Of a DNA stretch of 64,000 nt, positions 27,477 to 37,718 are shown in pieces. Where the stretch lies: assembly GCF_030813715.1 (NCBI RefSeq), contig NZ_JAUSUZ010000001.1, forward strand, positions 3,782,001-3,846,000. Reading direction: 5' to 3'. The notes beneath the pieces are model-generated. The model had not been told where the DNA came from. It saw only the letters and a list, made by a program, of their open reading frames with translations, and did not search any database. The DNA is from Catenuloplanes indicus. GTDB taxonomy: Bacteria; Actinomycetota; Actinomycetes; Mycobacteriales; Micromonosporaceae. Position numbers and translations under genes: made by a program. Every line of letters starts with the position of its first letter. The stretch's first letter is position 1.

Positions 27477-28291
27477 CCCGCCGCGCGCTGGTGAACGGCG
27501 CCTGCGTGGTGCTCGCGGTGCTGTTCGTCTTCCCGGTCTACTGGATGGCGTCCACCGCGCTCAAGCCGGACGCGGACATCGTCAGCTACCCACCGGGCCT
27601 GCTGCCGTGGCCGATCGAGTTCGGGCACTTCGCCCGGGTGCTCGGCGACGGCGCGTTCTGGGCCGCGCTGCGCGCCTCGCTCACCGTCACCGTGACCGTG
27701 GTGACGGCCGGGACGCTGGTCGCGCTGATGGCCGCGGTCGCGCTGGCCCGGTTCACGTTCCGCGGCCGGACCGGTTTCGTGCTCGGCCTGATCATCGTGC
27801 AGATGATCCCGGGCGAGGCGCTGTTCATCCCGTTCTACCTGATGCTCCGCGAGGTCCGGCTGCTCGGTCAGCTGGCCGGGCTGATGCTGGTCTACCTCTC
27901 GATCACGGTGCCATTCACCGCGTGGATGCTGCGCGGGTTCGTCGCGTCGATCCCGGTCGACCTGGAGGAGGCCGCGGCGATGGACGGCGCGAGCCGCTGG
28001 CAGACGTTCTGGCGGGTGCTCTTCCCGCTGGTCGCACCGGGCCTGCTGGCCACCTCGATCTTCTCGTTCATCACCGCCTGGACCGAGTTCACCTACGCCT
28101 ACGTGCTGATCAACGATCCGAGGAACTACCCGCTGCCGGTCTACATCCAGTCGTTCATCGGCCGCGACGACGTCGACTACGGGCCGCAGATGGCGGTCGC
28201 CTTCCTGTTCACGCTCCCGGTCGTCGTCTTCTTCCTGCTGGTTCAGCGTCGCGCCGTGGCCGGCATGAGCGCCGGTGCGGTCAAGGGCTGA
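27473..28291 (+). CDS. Sugar ABC importer permease 2 (MalG/DasC-like)
   Basis: A 272-residue permease with six helices. The coupling loop is DLEEAAAMDGASRWQTFWRVLFPLV at about residues 163-187. The ATG overlaps the stop of permease 1 (ATGA). It pairs with that protein to form the channel. The GH16-CBM gene follows 27 bases later with a TTAGGAG ribosome site, so it is very probably in the same operon. Confidence 0.92.
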   Translation: MTRRALVNGACVVLAVLFVFPVYWMASTALKPDADIVSYPPGLLPWPIEFGHFARVLGDGAFWAALRASLTVTVTVVTAGTLVALMAAVALARFTFRGRTGFVLGLIIVQMIPGEALFIPFYLMLREVRLLGQLAGLMLVYLSITVPFTAWMLRGFVASIPVDLEEAAAMDGASRWQTFWRVLFPLVAPGLLATSIFSFITAWTEFTYAYVLINDPRNYPLPVYIQSFIGRDDVDYGPQMAVAFLFTLPVVVFFLLVQRRAVAGMSAGAVKG

Positions 28292-28318
28292 GATCCCCCC
28301 TCGTTAGGAGCGAAAACC

Positions 28319-29482
28319 ATGCCAACGGTACGGAAGACAGCGCTCGCCGCGGCCGCCCTGGTCACCGCGGCCGGCGGGCTGATAGCCACCGGCTCCGCAT
28401 CCGCGGAGGCCGCGGCCGCCTGCGGTGTGCTGTTCGACGACTTCAACTACACGTCCCCGTCCGACAGCGCGTTCACCGGGCACGGCTGGACCGCACGGAA
28501 CAACGCCGGCGGACCCGGCGTGCCCGGCGCGAGCTGGTCCGCCGCGAACATCTCGTTCCCGACCGTGGACGGGCAGAGGGTCGCACAGCTCCAGGCGTTC
28601 ACGGACGGCACCGCGGCCGGGACCACGCACGCGGAGTTCCTGCAGACCGAGCGGCGGTTCTTCGAGGGCACGTACGCGGCGCGGATCAAGTTCTCCGACG
28701 CGCCGGTCAGCGGGCCGGACGGTGACCACATCAACGAGACGTTCTTCGCGATCGGGCCGGCGCAGCGCTTCGACTACGACCCGCTCTACTCCGAACTGGA
28801 CTTCTCCGAGTACCTGCCGAACGGCGGCTGGGGCGTCACCGGGTCGATCAACTACCAGACCAGCTGGAACGGCTACCGCGAGGACCCGTGGGACCCGTAC
28901 AACGCGCACTCCCAGCAGACCGGCAGCCTGGCCGGCTGGCACACCGTGATGGGCCAGGTGGCGAACGGTCACGTGCGGTACTTCATCGACGGCGTGCAGG
29001 TCGGCGACCACACGGTGTCGGAGAAGGACCCGGCGTGGAGCGTCTACCCGCGCGCGGCCATGTCGATCAACTTCAACCTGTGGTTCATCGACCTGGCCGC
29101 GCACACCGGCGGCCGGGCCACGTACCAGGAGCACGTGGACTGGGTCTACTACGCGAAGAACGAGTCCGTGTCGCCGGCCGACCTGAACGCGCGCACGGCC
29201 GCGTACCGCAGCGCGGGCCGGGTGCACGAGGACACGCTGGCCGGTGGCGGCTGCCCGGCCGGCCCGACCGCCACCCCGGGAAACCCGACGACCACCCCGA
29301 CGGTACGGCCGACCACGCCGCCACCGGTCTCCTGCGCGGGCGCGAGCCCGTGGGCGTGGGGCACGGTCTACCTCGGTGGTGACCGGGTCGCCCACAACGG
29401 CCGGCTCTGGCAGGCGAACTGGTGGACGCAGGGCTCCGAGCCCGGCCTCACCGCCCAGTGGCGCGACCTCGGCCCCTGCTGA
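28319..29482 (+). CDS. Secreted GH16-like glycosidase with C-terminal chitin-binding (CBM5/12-like) module, copy 2
   Basis: A 387-residue exported protein. The signal peptide is about 29 residues. The GH16-like domain carries E159-L-D161-F-S-E164 and is closely similar to copy 1 throughout. A TPGNPTTTPTVRPTTPPP linker (about 318-335) leads to a 45-residue module with AWGTVYLGGDRVAHNGRLWQ..WW....EPG, the CBM5/12 pattern (aromatic strip) that usually binds chitin. With the importer in front and a GH20 hexosaminidase after it, the target is probably a chitin- or GlcNAc-containing polymer, which would be unusual for GH16. Confidence 0.78.
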   Translation: MPTVRKTALAAAALVTAAGGLIATGSASAEAAAACGVLFDDFNYTSPSDSAFTGHGWTARNNAGGPGVPGASWSAANISFPTVDGQRVAQLQAFTDGTAAGTTHAEFLQTERRFFEGTYAARIKFSDAPVSGPDGDHINETFFAIGPAQRFDYDPLYSELDFSEYLPNGGWGVTGSINYQTSWNGYREDPWDPYNAHSQQTGSLAGWHTVMGQVANGHVRYFIDGVQVGDHTVSEKDPAWSVYPRAAMSINFNLWFIDLAAHTGGRATYQEHVDWVYYAKNESVSPADLNARTAAYRSAGRVHEDTLAGGGCPAGPTATPGNPTTTPTVRPTTPPPVSCAGASPWAWGTVYLGGDRVAHNGRLWQANWWTQGSEPGLTAQWRDLGPC

Positions 29483-29497
29483 CTGCCGCTTCGCTCC

Positions 29498-29533
29498 CGC
29501 CGCCCTTTCTGCTTACGTAGGGGGAGGGCGGCG
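29498..29533 (+). terminator. Hairpin between the GH16-CBM gene and the GH20 gene
   Basis: A perfect 9-bp stem CGCCGCCCT/AGGGCGGCG with an 18-base loop directly follows the stop. There is no T tract. It would separate the importer/GH16 operon from the GH20 gene, or attenuate read-through into it. Confidence 0.5.
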
Positions 29534-29553
29534 TCACACACTCTGGAGGCCTC

Positions 29554-31089
29554 ATGCTGATCCCCCGACCCGTCTCGATCTCGGACAGCTCCGGGTCCTT
29601 CGCGCTCACACCCGCGACCACGATCCACGCGCCGGACGCGCCGGAGGTCGCCGCGCTGCTGCGCGAGCTGCTCACCCCGGTCACCGGCCTGCCGCTGCCG
29701 GACGCGCCCGGCCCCGGTCCGCAGGTGGTCGCGCTGCTCGTCGACCCCGCCGCGACGGATCTCGGCGCGGAGGGTTACCGGCTGGACGTGGCCCGGACCG
29801 GCGTGACCGCGGTCGCGACCGGGCCGGCCGGACTGCGCTGGGCCGTGCAGGCGCTGCGGCAGCTGCTCCCGGCCCCGGTGTTCGCGTCCGGTCCCGTCCC
29901 CGACGCGTCCTGGACCGTCACGCCGGTCTCGATCGTGGACACGCCGCGCTATCCCTGGCGCGGGCTGCTGATCGACGTCGCGCGCTGGTACAAGCCGGTC
30001 GCCTGGCTGCGCACGGTCGTCGACCTGCTCGCCATGCACCGGATGAACGTGCTGCACCTGCACCTCACCGACGACCAGGGCTGGCGCTTCGAGGTGCGCA
30101 AACACCCGCGGCTGACCGAGGTGGGCGCGTTCCGCGCGTCGTCGCCGCGCGGGCACGAGACCGAAGGGCTCTCCGACGGTACGCCGCACGGCGGTTTCTA
30201 CACCCAGGACGAGCTGCGTGACCTGGTCGCGTACGCGGCCCGGCGCGGCGTCACGATCGTCCCGGAGATCGATCTGCCCGGTCACATGCAGGCCGCGATC
30301 GCGGCGTACCCGCGGCTCGGCAACGATCCGGCGAACCCGCCCGAGGTGTGGACCCGGTTCGGCGTCAGCCACCGGGTGCTGAACGTCGCGGACGAGACGG
30401 TCGCGTTCGTCACCGACGTGCTGGACGAGCTGATGGACGTCTTCCCGAGCCCGTGGATCCACCTGGGCGGTGACGAGGTGCCGCTGGACGAGTGGCGCGC
30501 GTCCCAGGCCGCCGCCGAGCGGATCACGGCCGAGGGCCTGACCGGCGCCGACGACCTGCTCGGCTGGTGGATCCGCCGGGCCGCCGCGCACGTCGCCCGC
30601 AACGGCCGGCGTGCCGTGCTCTGGGACGAACTGGTCGGCCAGGCCGCGCCCGCGGCCGCGGTCGTGATGGCCTGGCGCGGCCACGACCGGATCGCCGCGG
30701 GCCTGCGCGACGGTCACGACGTGGTCGCCACCCCGCACGAGCACCTTTACCTGGACTATCCCGCCTCGGACGCGCCGGGTGAGCCGCTCTCCATCCGCAC
30801 CGGCTACGCCGAGGGGCACGGGCCCACCACGCTGGACCACGTCTACGCGTACCGTCCGGAGCCCGCCGGCCTGCCGCAGGACCTTCCGTCCCGGGTGATC
30901 GGCGTGCAGGCCAACCTGTGGTCGGAGTACACACCCACCCCGGCCGGTGCCGAGTACAACCTGCTCCCCCGCCTGGCCGCGGTGGCCGAGATCGCCTGGG
31001 GCACCCCGTCCGCGACCTTCCACACCCGGCTGCGTGCCCACATCCGCCGCTTCGACGAGGCGGGGCTGAACTATCGCCCTCTGGACTAG
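29554..31089 (+). CDS. Family 20 beta-N-acetylhexosaminidase
   Basis: A 511-residue enzyme that removes terminal GlcNAc from chito-oligosaccharides by substrate-assisted catalysis. An N-terminal GH20b-type domain covers about 1-130. The TIM barrel begins with PWRGLLIDVARWY. The catalytic pair is Asp307-Glu308 in HLGGDE, and HLHLTDDQGWR (about 168-178) and IDLPGHM (about 239-245) are further family marks. No signal peptide is seen, so it probably acts inside the cell on imported oligosaccharides. GGAGG precedes the ATG. Confidence 0.93.
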   Translation: MLIPRPVSISDSSGSFALTPATTIHAPDAPEVAALLRELLTPVTGLPLPDAPGPGPQVVALLVDPAATDLGAEGYRLDVARTGVTAVATGPAGLRWAVQALRQLLPAPVFASGPVPDASWTVTPVSIVDTPRYPWRGLLIDVARWYKPVAWLRTVVDLLAMHRMNVLHLHLTDDQGWRFEVRKHPRLTEVGAFRASSPRGHETEGLSDGTPHGGFYTQDELRDLVAYAARRGVTIVPEIDLPGHMQAAIAAYPRLGNDPANPPEVWTRFGVSHRVLNVADETVAFVTDVLDELMDVFPSPWIHLGGDEVPLDEWRASQAAAERITAEGLTGADDLLGWWIRRAAAHVARNGRRAVLWDELVGQAAPAAAVVMAWRGHDRIAAGLRDGHDVVATPHEHLYLDYPASDAPGEPLSIRTGYAEGHGPTTLDHVYAYRPEPAGLPQDLPSRVIGVQANLWSEYTPTPAGAEYNLLPRLAAVAEIAWGTPSATFHTRLRAHIRRFDEAGLNYRPLD

Positions 31090-31528
31090 CGTGCGCTGCG
31101 CCACTCTCGGGCTGTGGTCCCACTGCGCCGGCGCACACCTCAGCGACACCGGATTACCGCTGAGAGGAACACCGTGCTCGTCTCACCTCTCCACGTGCCG
31201 CTGACCTGCTGCACGCTGGCGGCCCGCTCAGTAACGCTCCCGGGCCGCCCCGGCGACCGGCCGTGGCGGCCCCGCAGCAAAGCGGGCCCCGCATCGCACT
31301 CGCGGCGCTCCGCGGTCACCACTCGGCTGCGGCCGATCTCCCCCGATGGTTACGCGAGGCGCGTGTTTCTCAGCCGCTCACACATGCCGCGCGATCTCGG
31401 GCCGTGGCAATCGTCAGATTCCATTCCCGCCGCGGGTCGTGCAGGGAGGAGCGCCAGCGACGACCGGTGCCCGCGGGAGCGTGCGGGACGTGGGCACGCC
31501 GGAAGCGGGAATATCGGATGTTGCGGGT
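31090..31528. other. 439-bp intergenic region without a supported gene
   Basis: Lies between two convergent genes (GH20 and the FAD oxidoreductase). Open frames here have no recognisable domain or convincing ribosome site. One short frame starting at a GTG near 31174 (VLVSPLHVPLTCC...) follows GAGAGGAA but has no support beyond that. A 9-base GC-rich repeat and scattered hairpins exist; no clear terminator was found. Confidence 0.5.
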
Positions 31529-32908
31529 TTATGATCCCATTCCGAGGCGCCGCATCGTGCGCAGCCACAGGTCGGGACGGCCCTCGTGGTCGTCGGCGTG
31601 GGCGCGGGAGCGGCGGGTCAGGGCGATGCCGAGCGTGCGGGCCGGTTCGGGGGGCCAGGGTAAGGGTTTGCGGCGGACCGTGACCAGGTCGGTGAGTTCG
31701 GTGCGGGTGCCGCTGAGCAGGTCGAGGCTGACGCGGGCGGCGAAGCGGGTGGCGGAGACGCCGAGGCCGGTGAAGCCGGCGGCGTAGGCGAGTTTGCCGG
31801 CGTAGGCGGTGCCGTGGAAGGCGAAGAGGCGGGTGCTGGCGTCGACCGGGCCGCCCCACCGGTGACTGAAGCGGACGTCGCTGAGCTGTGGGAACGTGGT
31901 GGCGAAGTGGCGGGCCAGCGTCTCGAACGACGTCGTGTTCTGTGCGAGCGCCGGTGCGGTCCGGCCGCCGGCGTAGAAGACCGGGTCGTAGCCGCCGAAG
32001 AGGATTCGCCGGTCCTGGGTGATCCGGTAGTAATGAAACCGGTTACCCAGGTCGGACACGCCCTGCCGCCGGCGCCAGCCGACGGACGCGAGCTGCGCGC
32101 TGGTCAGCGGCTCGGTCATCAGCGCGTAGTCGTAGATCGGCGCCACGAAATGGCGCAGGCGGCGCAGCAACGGCGGGAACGCGTGCGTGGCCAGGATCGC
32201 GCGCCCGGACCGGAGGCGGCCGTGCGCGGTGGTCAGCCGGATCGCGGTGCCCTCGTCGGCGAGCGCGGTGACCCTGGTGTGCTCGAAGATCCGCACGCCC
32301 AGCTGGAGCGCGACGCGGCGCAGGCCCCAGGCGAGGCGGGCTGGGTCGACCAGCGCGGTGCCGCGGCGGTCCCAGGCGGCGTAGAGGTAGGTCGGCGAGT
32401 CGACCTCGGCGCGGACCGCGGCGGAGTCGAGCAGACGCACGGTCCGGCCGTACGCCATGGCCAGCACCGCGCTCTCGGCCAGCTGCGCCACCTGGTACGC
32501 CTCGGTCGCCACCTTCAGCTCGCCGGAGCGAACGAAGTCGCAGTCGATGCCGTGCCGGGCCACGAACGACTCGATCGCGTCCAGGTTCTCGGTGCCGAGC
32601 CGCTCCAGCTGGGCCAGGGCGTCCGGGAAGCGGGCGTGACCGTTGGCGAGCCCGCCGGTCAGGCTGGTGGCGCAGAACCCGCCGTTGCGGCCGGACGCGG
32701 CCCACCCGCACGTGCCGGCCTCCAGCACGGCCACGTCCAGCGCGGGGTCGTCCTGTTTGGCGAGCACCGCGGCCCACAGCCCGGCGTAACCACCGCCGAC
32801 GATCGCCAGGTCCGCGCGCCGGTCGCCGGACAGCGGCGGCAGCGGGTCGGGGCGGTCCGGACGGTCCAGCCAGTACGGGACCGGTGCGGCGTCCCGCAGC
32901 GCCCTCAT
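31529..32908 (-). CDS. FAD-dependent amine oxidoreductase (DAO family, PuuB-like)
   Basis: A 459-residue flavoprotein. The dinucleotide-binding motif DLAIVGGGYAGLWAA is at about residues 33-47, then CGWAASGRNGGFC (about 67-79), a mark of the gamma-glutamylputrescine oxidase/glycine oxidase group, and a C-terminal KLAYAAGFTGLGVSATR FAD segment. It probably oxidises an amine linked to polyamine breakdown. Its ATG overlaps the stop of the last permease gene, so it is the final gene of the polyamine importer operon. Confidence 0.85.
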   Translation of the reverse strand: MRALRDAAPVPYWLDRPDRPDPLPPLSGDRRADLAIVGGGYAGLWAAVLAKQDDPALDVAVLEAGTCGWAASGRNGGFCATSLTGGLANGHARFPDALAQLERLGTENLDAIESFVARHGIDCDFVRSGELKVATEAYQVAQLAESAVLAMAYGRTVRLLDSAAVRAEVDSPTYLYAAWDRRGTALVDPARLAWGLRRVALQLGVRIFEHTRVTALADEGTAIRLTTAHGRLRSGRAILATHAFPPLLRRLRHFVAPIYDYALMTEPLTSAQLASVGWRRRQGVSDLGNRFHYYRITQDRRILFGGYDPVFYAGGRTAPALAQNTTSFETLARHFATTFPQLSDVRFSHRWGGPVDASTRLFAFHGTAYAGKLAYAAGFTGLGVSATRFAARVSLDLLSGTRTELTDLVTVRRKPLPWPPEPARTLGIALTRRSRAHADDHEGRPDLWLRTMRRLGMGS

Positions 32909-33678
32909 GACCGGCGCCGGCGGCTGATGATCTCGCCGCCCACCACGAAGCCGACCGCGATCAGGAACATCGCGGTGCCGATCACGTTGACCTGCGGCGG
33001 GATGCCGCGCTGGGCCGCGCCCCAGACGTACATCGGGAACGTGACCGTAGTGCCGGAGTTGAAGTTCGTGATGATGAAGTCGTCGAACGAGAGCGAGAAC
33101 GACAGCAGCGCGGCCGCGACGATGCCGGGCGCGACCAGCGGCAGCGTGATCCGGCGGAACGTCTGCCACTCGCCGGCGTAGAGGTCCATCGCGGCTTCCT
33201 CCAGCGCCGGGTCGAGACCGGCCAGCCGCGCCTTCACGGTCACCACCACGAACGACACACAGAACATCACGTGCGCGATCACCACGGTCCAGAAGCCGAG
33301 CGAGACGCCACCGGCCACGAACAGCGCCAGCAGCGACGAGCCCATCACCACCTCGGGCGTGGCCATCGGCATGAAGACCAGCAGGTTGATCGCGGAGCGG
33401 CCGCGGAACCGGTGCCGGACCAGCGCGAACGCCATCAGCGTGCCGAGCAGCGTGGCGACGAGCGTGGACAGCAGCCCGATCTGGACGCTGCGGCCGACCG
33501 CGTCGCACATGTCGCCGGGGCCGCACGGGTTGGCCCAGTTGTCCAGCGTGAACCGGTGGAAGTCGTACGACAGGCGGCTGGCCGGCTCGTTGAACGACAG
33601 CCCGGCCACCACGAAGATCGGCAGGAAGAGGTAGAGCAGGACGAGCAGGCCGACGGGCAAGACCCAATTGCGCCTCAC
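32905..33678 (-). CDS. potC: Spermidine/putrescine ABC permease (PotC-like)
   Basis: A 257-residue inner-membrane permease with six helices. The coupling loop is PALEEAAMDLYAGEWQTFRRITLPLV at about residues 150-175. The GTG start overlaps the stop of the PotB-like gene (GTGA) and has AGGAGG 4 bases upstream; a long frame extending further upstream is antisense noise over potB. It forms the channel with PotB. Confidence 0.88.
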   Translation of the reverse strand: MRRNWVLPVGLLVLLYLFLPIFVVAGLSFNEPASRLSYDFHRFTLDNWANPCGPGDMCDAVGRSVQIGLLSTLVATLLGTLMAFALVRHRFRGRSAINLLVFMPMATPEVVMGSSLLALFVAGGVSLGFWTVVIAHVMFCVSFVVVTVKARLAGLDPALEEAAMDLYAGEWQTFRRITLPLVAPGIVAAALLSFSLSFDDFIITNFNSGTTVTFPMYVWGAAQRGIPPQVNVIGTAMFLIAVGFVVGGEIISRRRRS

Positions 33679-34570
33679 AGCACCTCCTCCGTGCCGGAGC
33701 GGCGCACGTAGACGAACACGATGGCCAGGACCGCGGCCATCAGCAGGAACGAGAGCGCGGCCGCCTGCGGGTAGTCCAGCCGGACCAGGAACGCCGAGTC
33801 GATCACGTTGCCGATCATGTATTGCCGGGGCGTGCCGAGCAGTTCCGCGTTGATGTAGTCGCCGGCCGCCGGGATGAACGTGAGCAGCGTGCCGGCCACC
33901 ACGCCGGGCATGCTCAGCGGCAGCGTCACCCGCCAGAACGTGCTGACCGGCCCGGCGTAGAGGTCGCTCGCGGCCTCCAGCACGCGCGGGTCGAGCCGTT
34001 CCAGGTTCGCGTAGAGCGGCAGCACCATGAACGGCAGGAAGTTGTAGACCAGTCCCATGATCACCGCGGCGGGTGTGGCCAGCAGCCGGCCGTCCGCGCC
34101 GAGCAGGTGCACCGCGCGCAGCGCCTCGACGATCACGCCGTTGTCGGACAGGATCGTCTTCCAGGCGAGCGTGCGGACCAGGAAGCTGGTGAAGAACGGC
34201 GCGATCACGCCGACCAGCATCAGGTTCTTCCACCGGCCGGCGCGGTGCGCGATCGCGTAGGCCAGCGGGTAACCGAGCAGCAGGCAGATCGCGGTGGCCG
34301 CGGCGGCGTAGCCGAGCGACCGGAGGAAGTGCCATTGGTAGGCCTCGAACGCGACCGGGTAGTTGCCGAACTCCCAGGTCATCGCGTACCCGGTGGTCAG
34401 TGAGCCGGCCGGGTCGTAGAGGCTGGTCGCGCCGAGCTGGACCAGCGGGATCACGAAGAAGATCAGCAGCCAGAGCCCCGCGGGGAGCAGCAGCAGGTAC
34501 GGCAGCCACCTGCGCCGTGGGGCGCGGCGGGGCGGGGGCGCCGAGGTCCGGGACCGGAGAGCGGCGACGC

Positions 34571-34574
<4 letters not shown>
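33675..34574 (-). CDS. potB: Spermidine/putrescine ABC permease (PotB-like)
   Basis: A 299-residue permease with a basic N-terminus and six helices. The coupling loop is DPRVLEAASDLYAGPVSTFWRVTLPL at about residues 193-218. LVYNFLPFMVLPLYANLE is typical of the PotB/PotH group. The ATG overlaps the stop of the ATPase gene (ATGA). Part of a tightly packed potD-A-B-C-oxidoreductase operon. Confidence 0.9.
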
Positions 34575-35698
<1,124 letters not shown>

Positions 35699-35718
35699 GA
35701 AACGTCGCTCCGCTGCTC

Positions 35719-36930
35719 TCAAGCGCCGATGACGGCCTGGAACTTCTGCTCGTACGCCTTCTCGGTCGCCTCGTCGAGCGCCATGAAACCCTTCGCCTTG
35801 GACGTGACGGACTCGTCCGGGAAGATGAGCGGATTCGCCGCGAGCTCCGGATCGGTCTTCTCCGCCTCGGCCCGCGCGCCCTCCACCGGGCAGATGTAGT
35901 TCACATAGGCGGCGACCTCGGCGGCCACGGCCGGGTCGTAGTAATAATTCATCAGCGCCTCGGCGTTCGCCTTGTGCGTCGCCTTGTTCGGCACCATCAT
36001 GTCGTCCGAATATTGGATGACGCCGGACTCCGGAATGACGAAGCGCACTTTCTCGTCCTCGGCGGAGAGCTGAATGACGTCGCCGGACCACGCCATGCAG
36101 GCCGCGATGTCACCGCCGGCCAGCTCGGTGGCGTAATCGTTGCCGGTGAACCGGCGGATCTGCCCGGAGTCGACCGCCTTCTGCAGCTTGGCGAGCGCGT
36201 CGTCGAACTGCGCCGCGGTGAAGTTCGACGGGTCGTGCCCGTTGGATTGCAGCAGCAGGCCGATCGTGTCCCGCATCTCGGCGAACGCGGTCACCCGGCC
36301 CTTCAGGTCGGGCCGGGTGAGCAGCTCGTCCACGGTGCGGATCTCACCGGTGACCGCCGCGTTGTAGGCCAGGCCGGACAGGCCGCCCTGCCACGGGATC
36401 GAGTATTCGCCCGCAGGGTCGAACGCCCGGTTGCGCAGCGACGAGAGCAGATTCGCCTGTACGTTCGGCAGCTTGCTGACATCCAGCTTCTGCAGCCAGC
36501 CGAGCCGGATCAGCCGCGCGCCCATCCAGTCGGTGAGCACCACGATGTCGCGATTCGTCGGCTGGCAGCCGGCGAGCTGGTTCTGCACCTTACCGAAGAA
36601 TTCGTTGTTGTCGTTGATGTCCTCGGTGTAGGTGACCGCGATGCCGGTCTGCGCGGTGAACGCGTCCAGCGTCGGGTGCTTCGACTCGTCCTGGGCGTCG
36701 ACGTCGAGGTACAGCGGCCAGTTGGAGAAGGAGAGCTTCTTCTCGGTGCCGGAGAGGTCCTCGCTGACGCAGGTGTCCTCGCTCTGCTGCTGCCCCTGGG
36801 TGCCGCACGCGGTCAGCGCCAGCGCGGACGAGGCCAGCGCGCCCCGCATCAGCGTGCGCCGGGAGACCGCGAAGGCGGAGAGGACCGCCGACGCCTCCGG
36901 CGACAACGGTGCACGGGGTGACTTACGCAT
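35719..36930 (-). CDS. potD: Polyamine-binding lipoprotein (PotD/PotF-like)
   Basis: A 403-residue solute-binding protein. The signal has twin arginines (VSRRTLMRG, about 22-30) and a lipobox ALTAC with Cys42, so it is probably a Tat-exported lipoprotein. LSFSNWPLYLDVD at the start of the mature domain and the WSGDVIQL and NKATHKANAEALMNYYYDP segments are typical of the spermidine/putrescine-binding family. It opens the importer operon and is divergent from an Lrp-type regulator about 190 bases away. Confidence 0.9.
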   Translation of the reverse strand: MRKSPRAPLSPEASAVLSAFAVSRRTLMRGALASSALALTACGTQGQQQSEDTCVSEDLSGTEKKLSFSNWPLYLDVDAQDESKHPTLDAFTAQTGIAVTYTEDINDNNEFFGKVQNQLAGCQPTNRDIVVLTDWMGARLIRLGWLQKLDVSKLPNVQANLLSSLRNRAFDPAGEYSIPWQGGLSGLAYNAAVTGEIRTVDELLTRPDLKGRVTAFAEMRDTIGLLLQSNGHDPSNFTAAQFDDALAKLQKAVDSGQIRRFTGNDYATELAGGDIAACMAWSGDVIQLSAEDEKVRFVIPESGVIQYSDDMMVPNKATHKANAEALMNYYYDPAVAAEVAAYVNYICPVEGARAEAEKTDPELAANPLIFPDESVTSKAKGFMALDEATEKAYEQKFQAVIGA

Positions 36931-37061
36931 TCACGGCTCCTGTGACAAGGGGTCCCGCTGGTGGCGAGAAAAGCGAGGATAAGGGGTCGCCCTAGATTAG
37001 ACGAACGGGTCTCACATGCAAGACGCCTGCGGCCACAAGGGAATCCGTCGCGTGTCTGTCG

Positions 37062-37082
37062 CTGCGCAACGAAATACCGCAG
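37062..37082. promoter_or_regulatory. Inverted repeat between potD and the Lrp-type gene
   Basis: CTGCG-N11-CGCAG lies about 35 bases before the Lrp-type ATG in the divergent region. Lrp/AsnC proteins often bind such spaced palindromes near their own promoters. The inner bases are AT-rich (AACGAAATA). Candidate operator only. Confidence 0.3.
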
Positions 37083-37118
37083 ACTTTGAGTCGGAACGGT
37101 TACGAAGGAGACTTCCGT

Positions 37119-37619
37119 ATGGCCCAGAGCACACCGGCGGGTAACGGCCGGCGCATCACGGTACGCGAGGGGCATTCGTTGCTCGACGACGTGGCCAAGC
37201 AGATCATCGAGCAGCTGCAGGAGGACGGGCGCCGGCCGTACGCGGCGATCGGCAAGGCGGTCGGGCTGTCCGAGGCCGCGGTCCGGCAACGGGTGCAGCG
37301 CCTGCTCGACGCGGGTGTGATGCAGATCGTCGCGGTCACCGACCCGCTCCAGCTGGGCTTCCCGCGACAGGCCATGATCGGCGTCCGGACCACCGGGGAC
37401 CTCCAGGCGATCGCGGACCGGCTGGCCGAGCTGGACGAGTGCAGCTACGTGGTGATCACCGCCGGATCGTTCGAGATCATGGCGGAGGTGGTCTGCCGTA
37501 ACGACGACCATCTGCTGGAGATCCTCCAACGGATCCGGACGGTGGAGGGCGTGCTCTCCACCGAGGCGTTCGTCTACCTCAAACTACGGAAACAGACCTA
37601 CAGCTGGGGTACGGCATAG
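37119..37619 (+). CDS. Lrp/AsnC-family transcriptional regulator
   Basis: A 166-residue regulator. The helix-turn-helix (LLDDVAKQIIEQLQEDGRRPYAAIGKAVGLSEAAVRQRVQRLLDAGVM) is at about residues 21-68 and a RAM ligand domain follows (GVRTTGDLQAIADRLAELDECSYVVITAGSFEIMAEVVC). The ATG at 37119 follows AAGGAG; an in-frame GTG/ATG 11 codons earlier lacks one. Divergent potD and the aminotransferase downstream suggest that it controls polyamine uptake and breakdown in response to an amine or amino acid. Confidence 0.92.
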   Translation: MAQSTPAGNGRRITVREGHSLLDDVAKQIIEQLQEDGRRPYAAIGKAVGLSEAAVRQRVQRLLDAGVMQIVAVTDPLQLGFPRQAMIGVRTTGDLQAIADRLAELDECSYVVITAGSFEIMAEVVCRNDDHLLEILQRIRTVEGVLSTEAFVYLKLRKQTYSWGTA

Positions 37620-37622
37620 TTG

Positions 37623-37662
37623 CGGAAACCGTAGGCAAATCGGTCAGCCAGCACGGTTTCCG
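37623..37662. promoter_or_regulatory. 10-bp inverted repeat upstream of the aminotransferase
   Basis: CGGAAACCGT and ACGGTTTCCG are exact reverse complements separated by 20 bases, just after the Lrp-type stop and about 57 bases before the aminotransferase start. It may be a terminator hairpin for the regulator or an operator for the next gene; no T tract follows. Confidence 0.4.
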
Positions 37663-37718
37663 TCGTCACCGCGCCTTGCCCATCACGGAATCGGTGTGCG
37701 ATAACCGTAGAGACCGCT

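Noticed and set aside
31114-31683. 189-codon open frame between GH20 and the oxidoreductase
   Set aside because: No domain, a poor start context, and its second half is antisense to the oxidoreductase end. A possible short leader near 31174 also lacks support.
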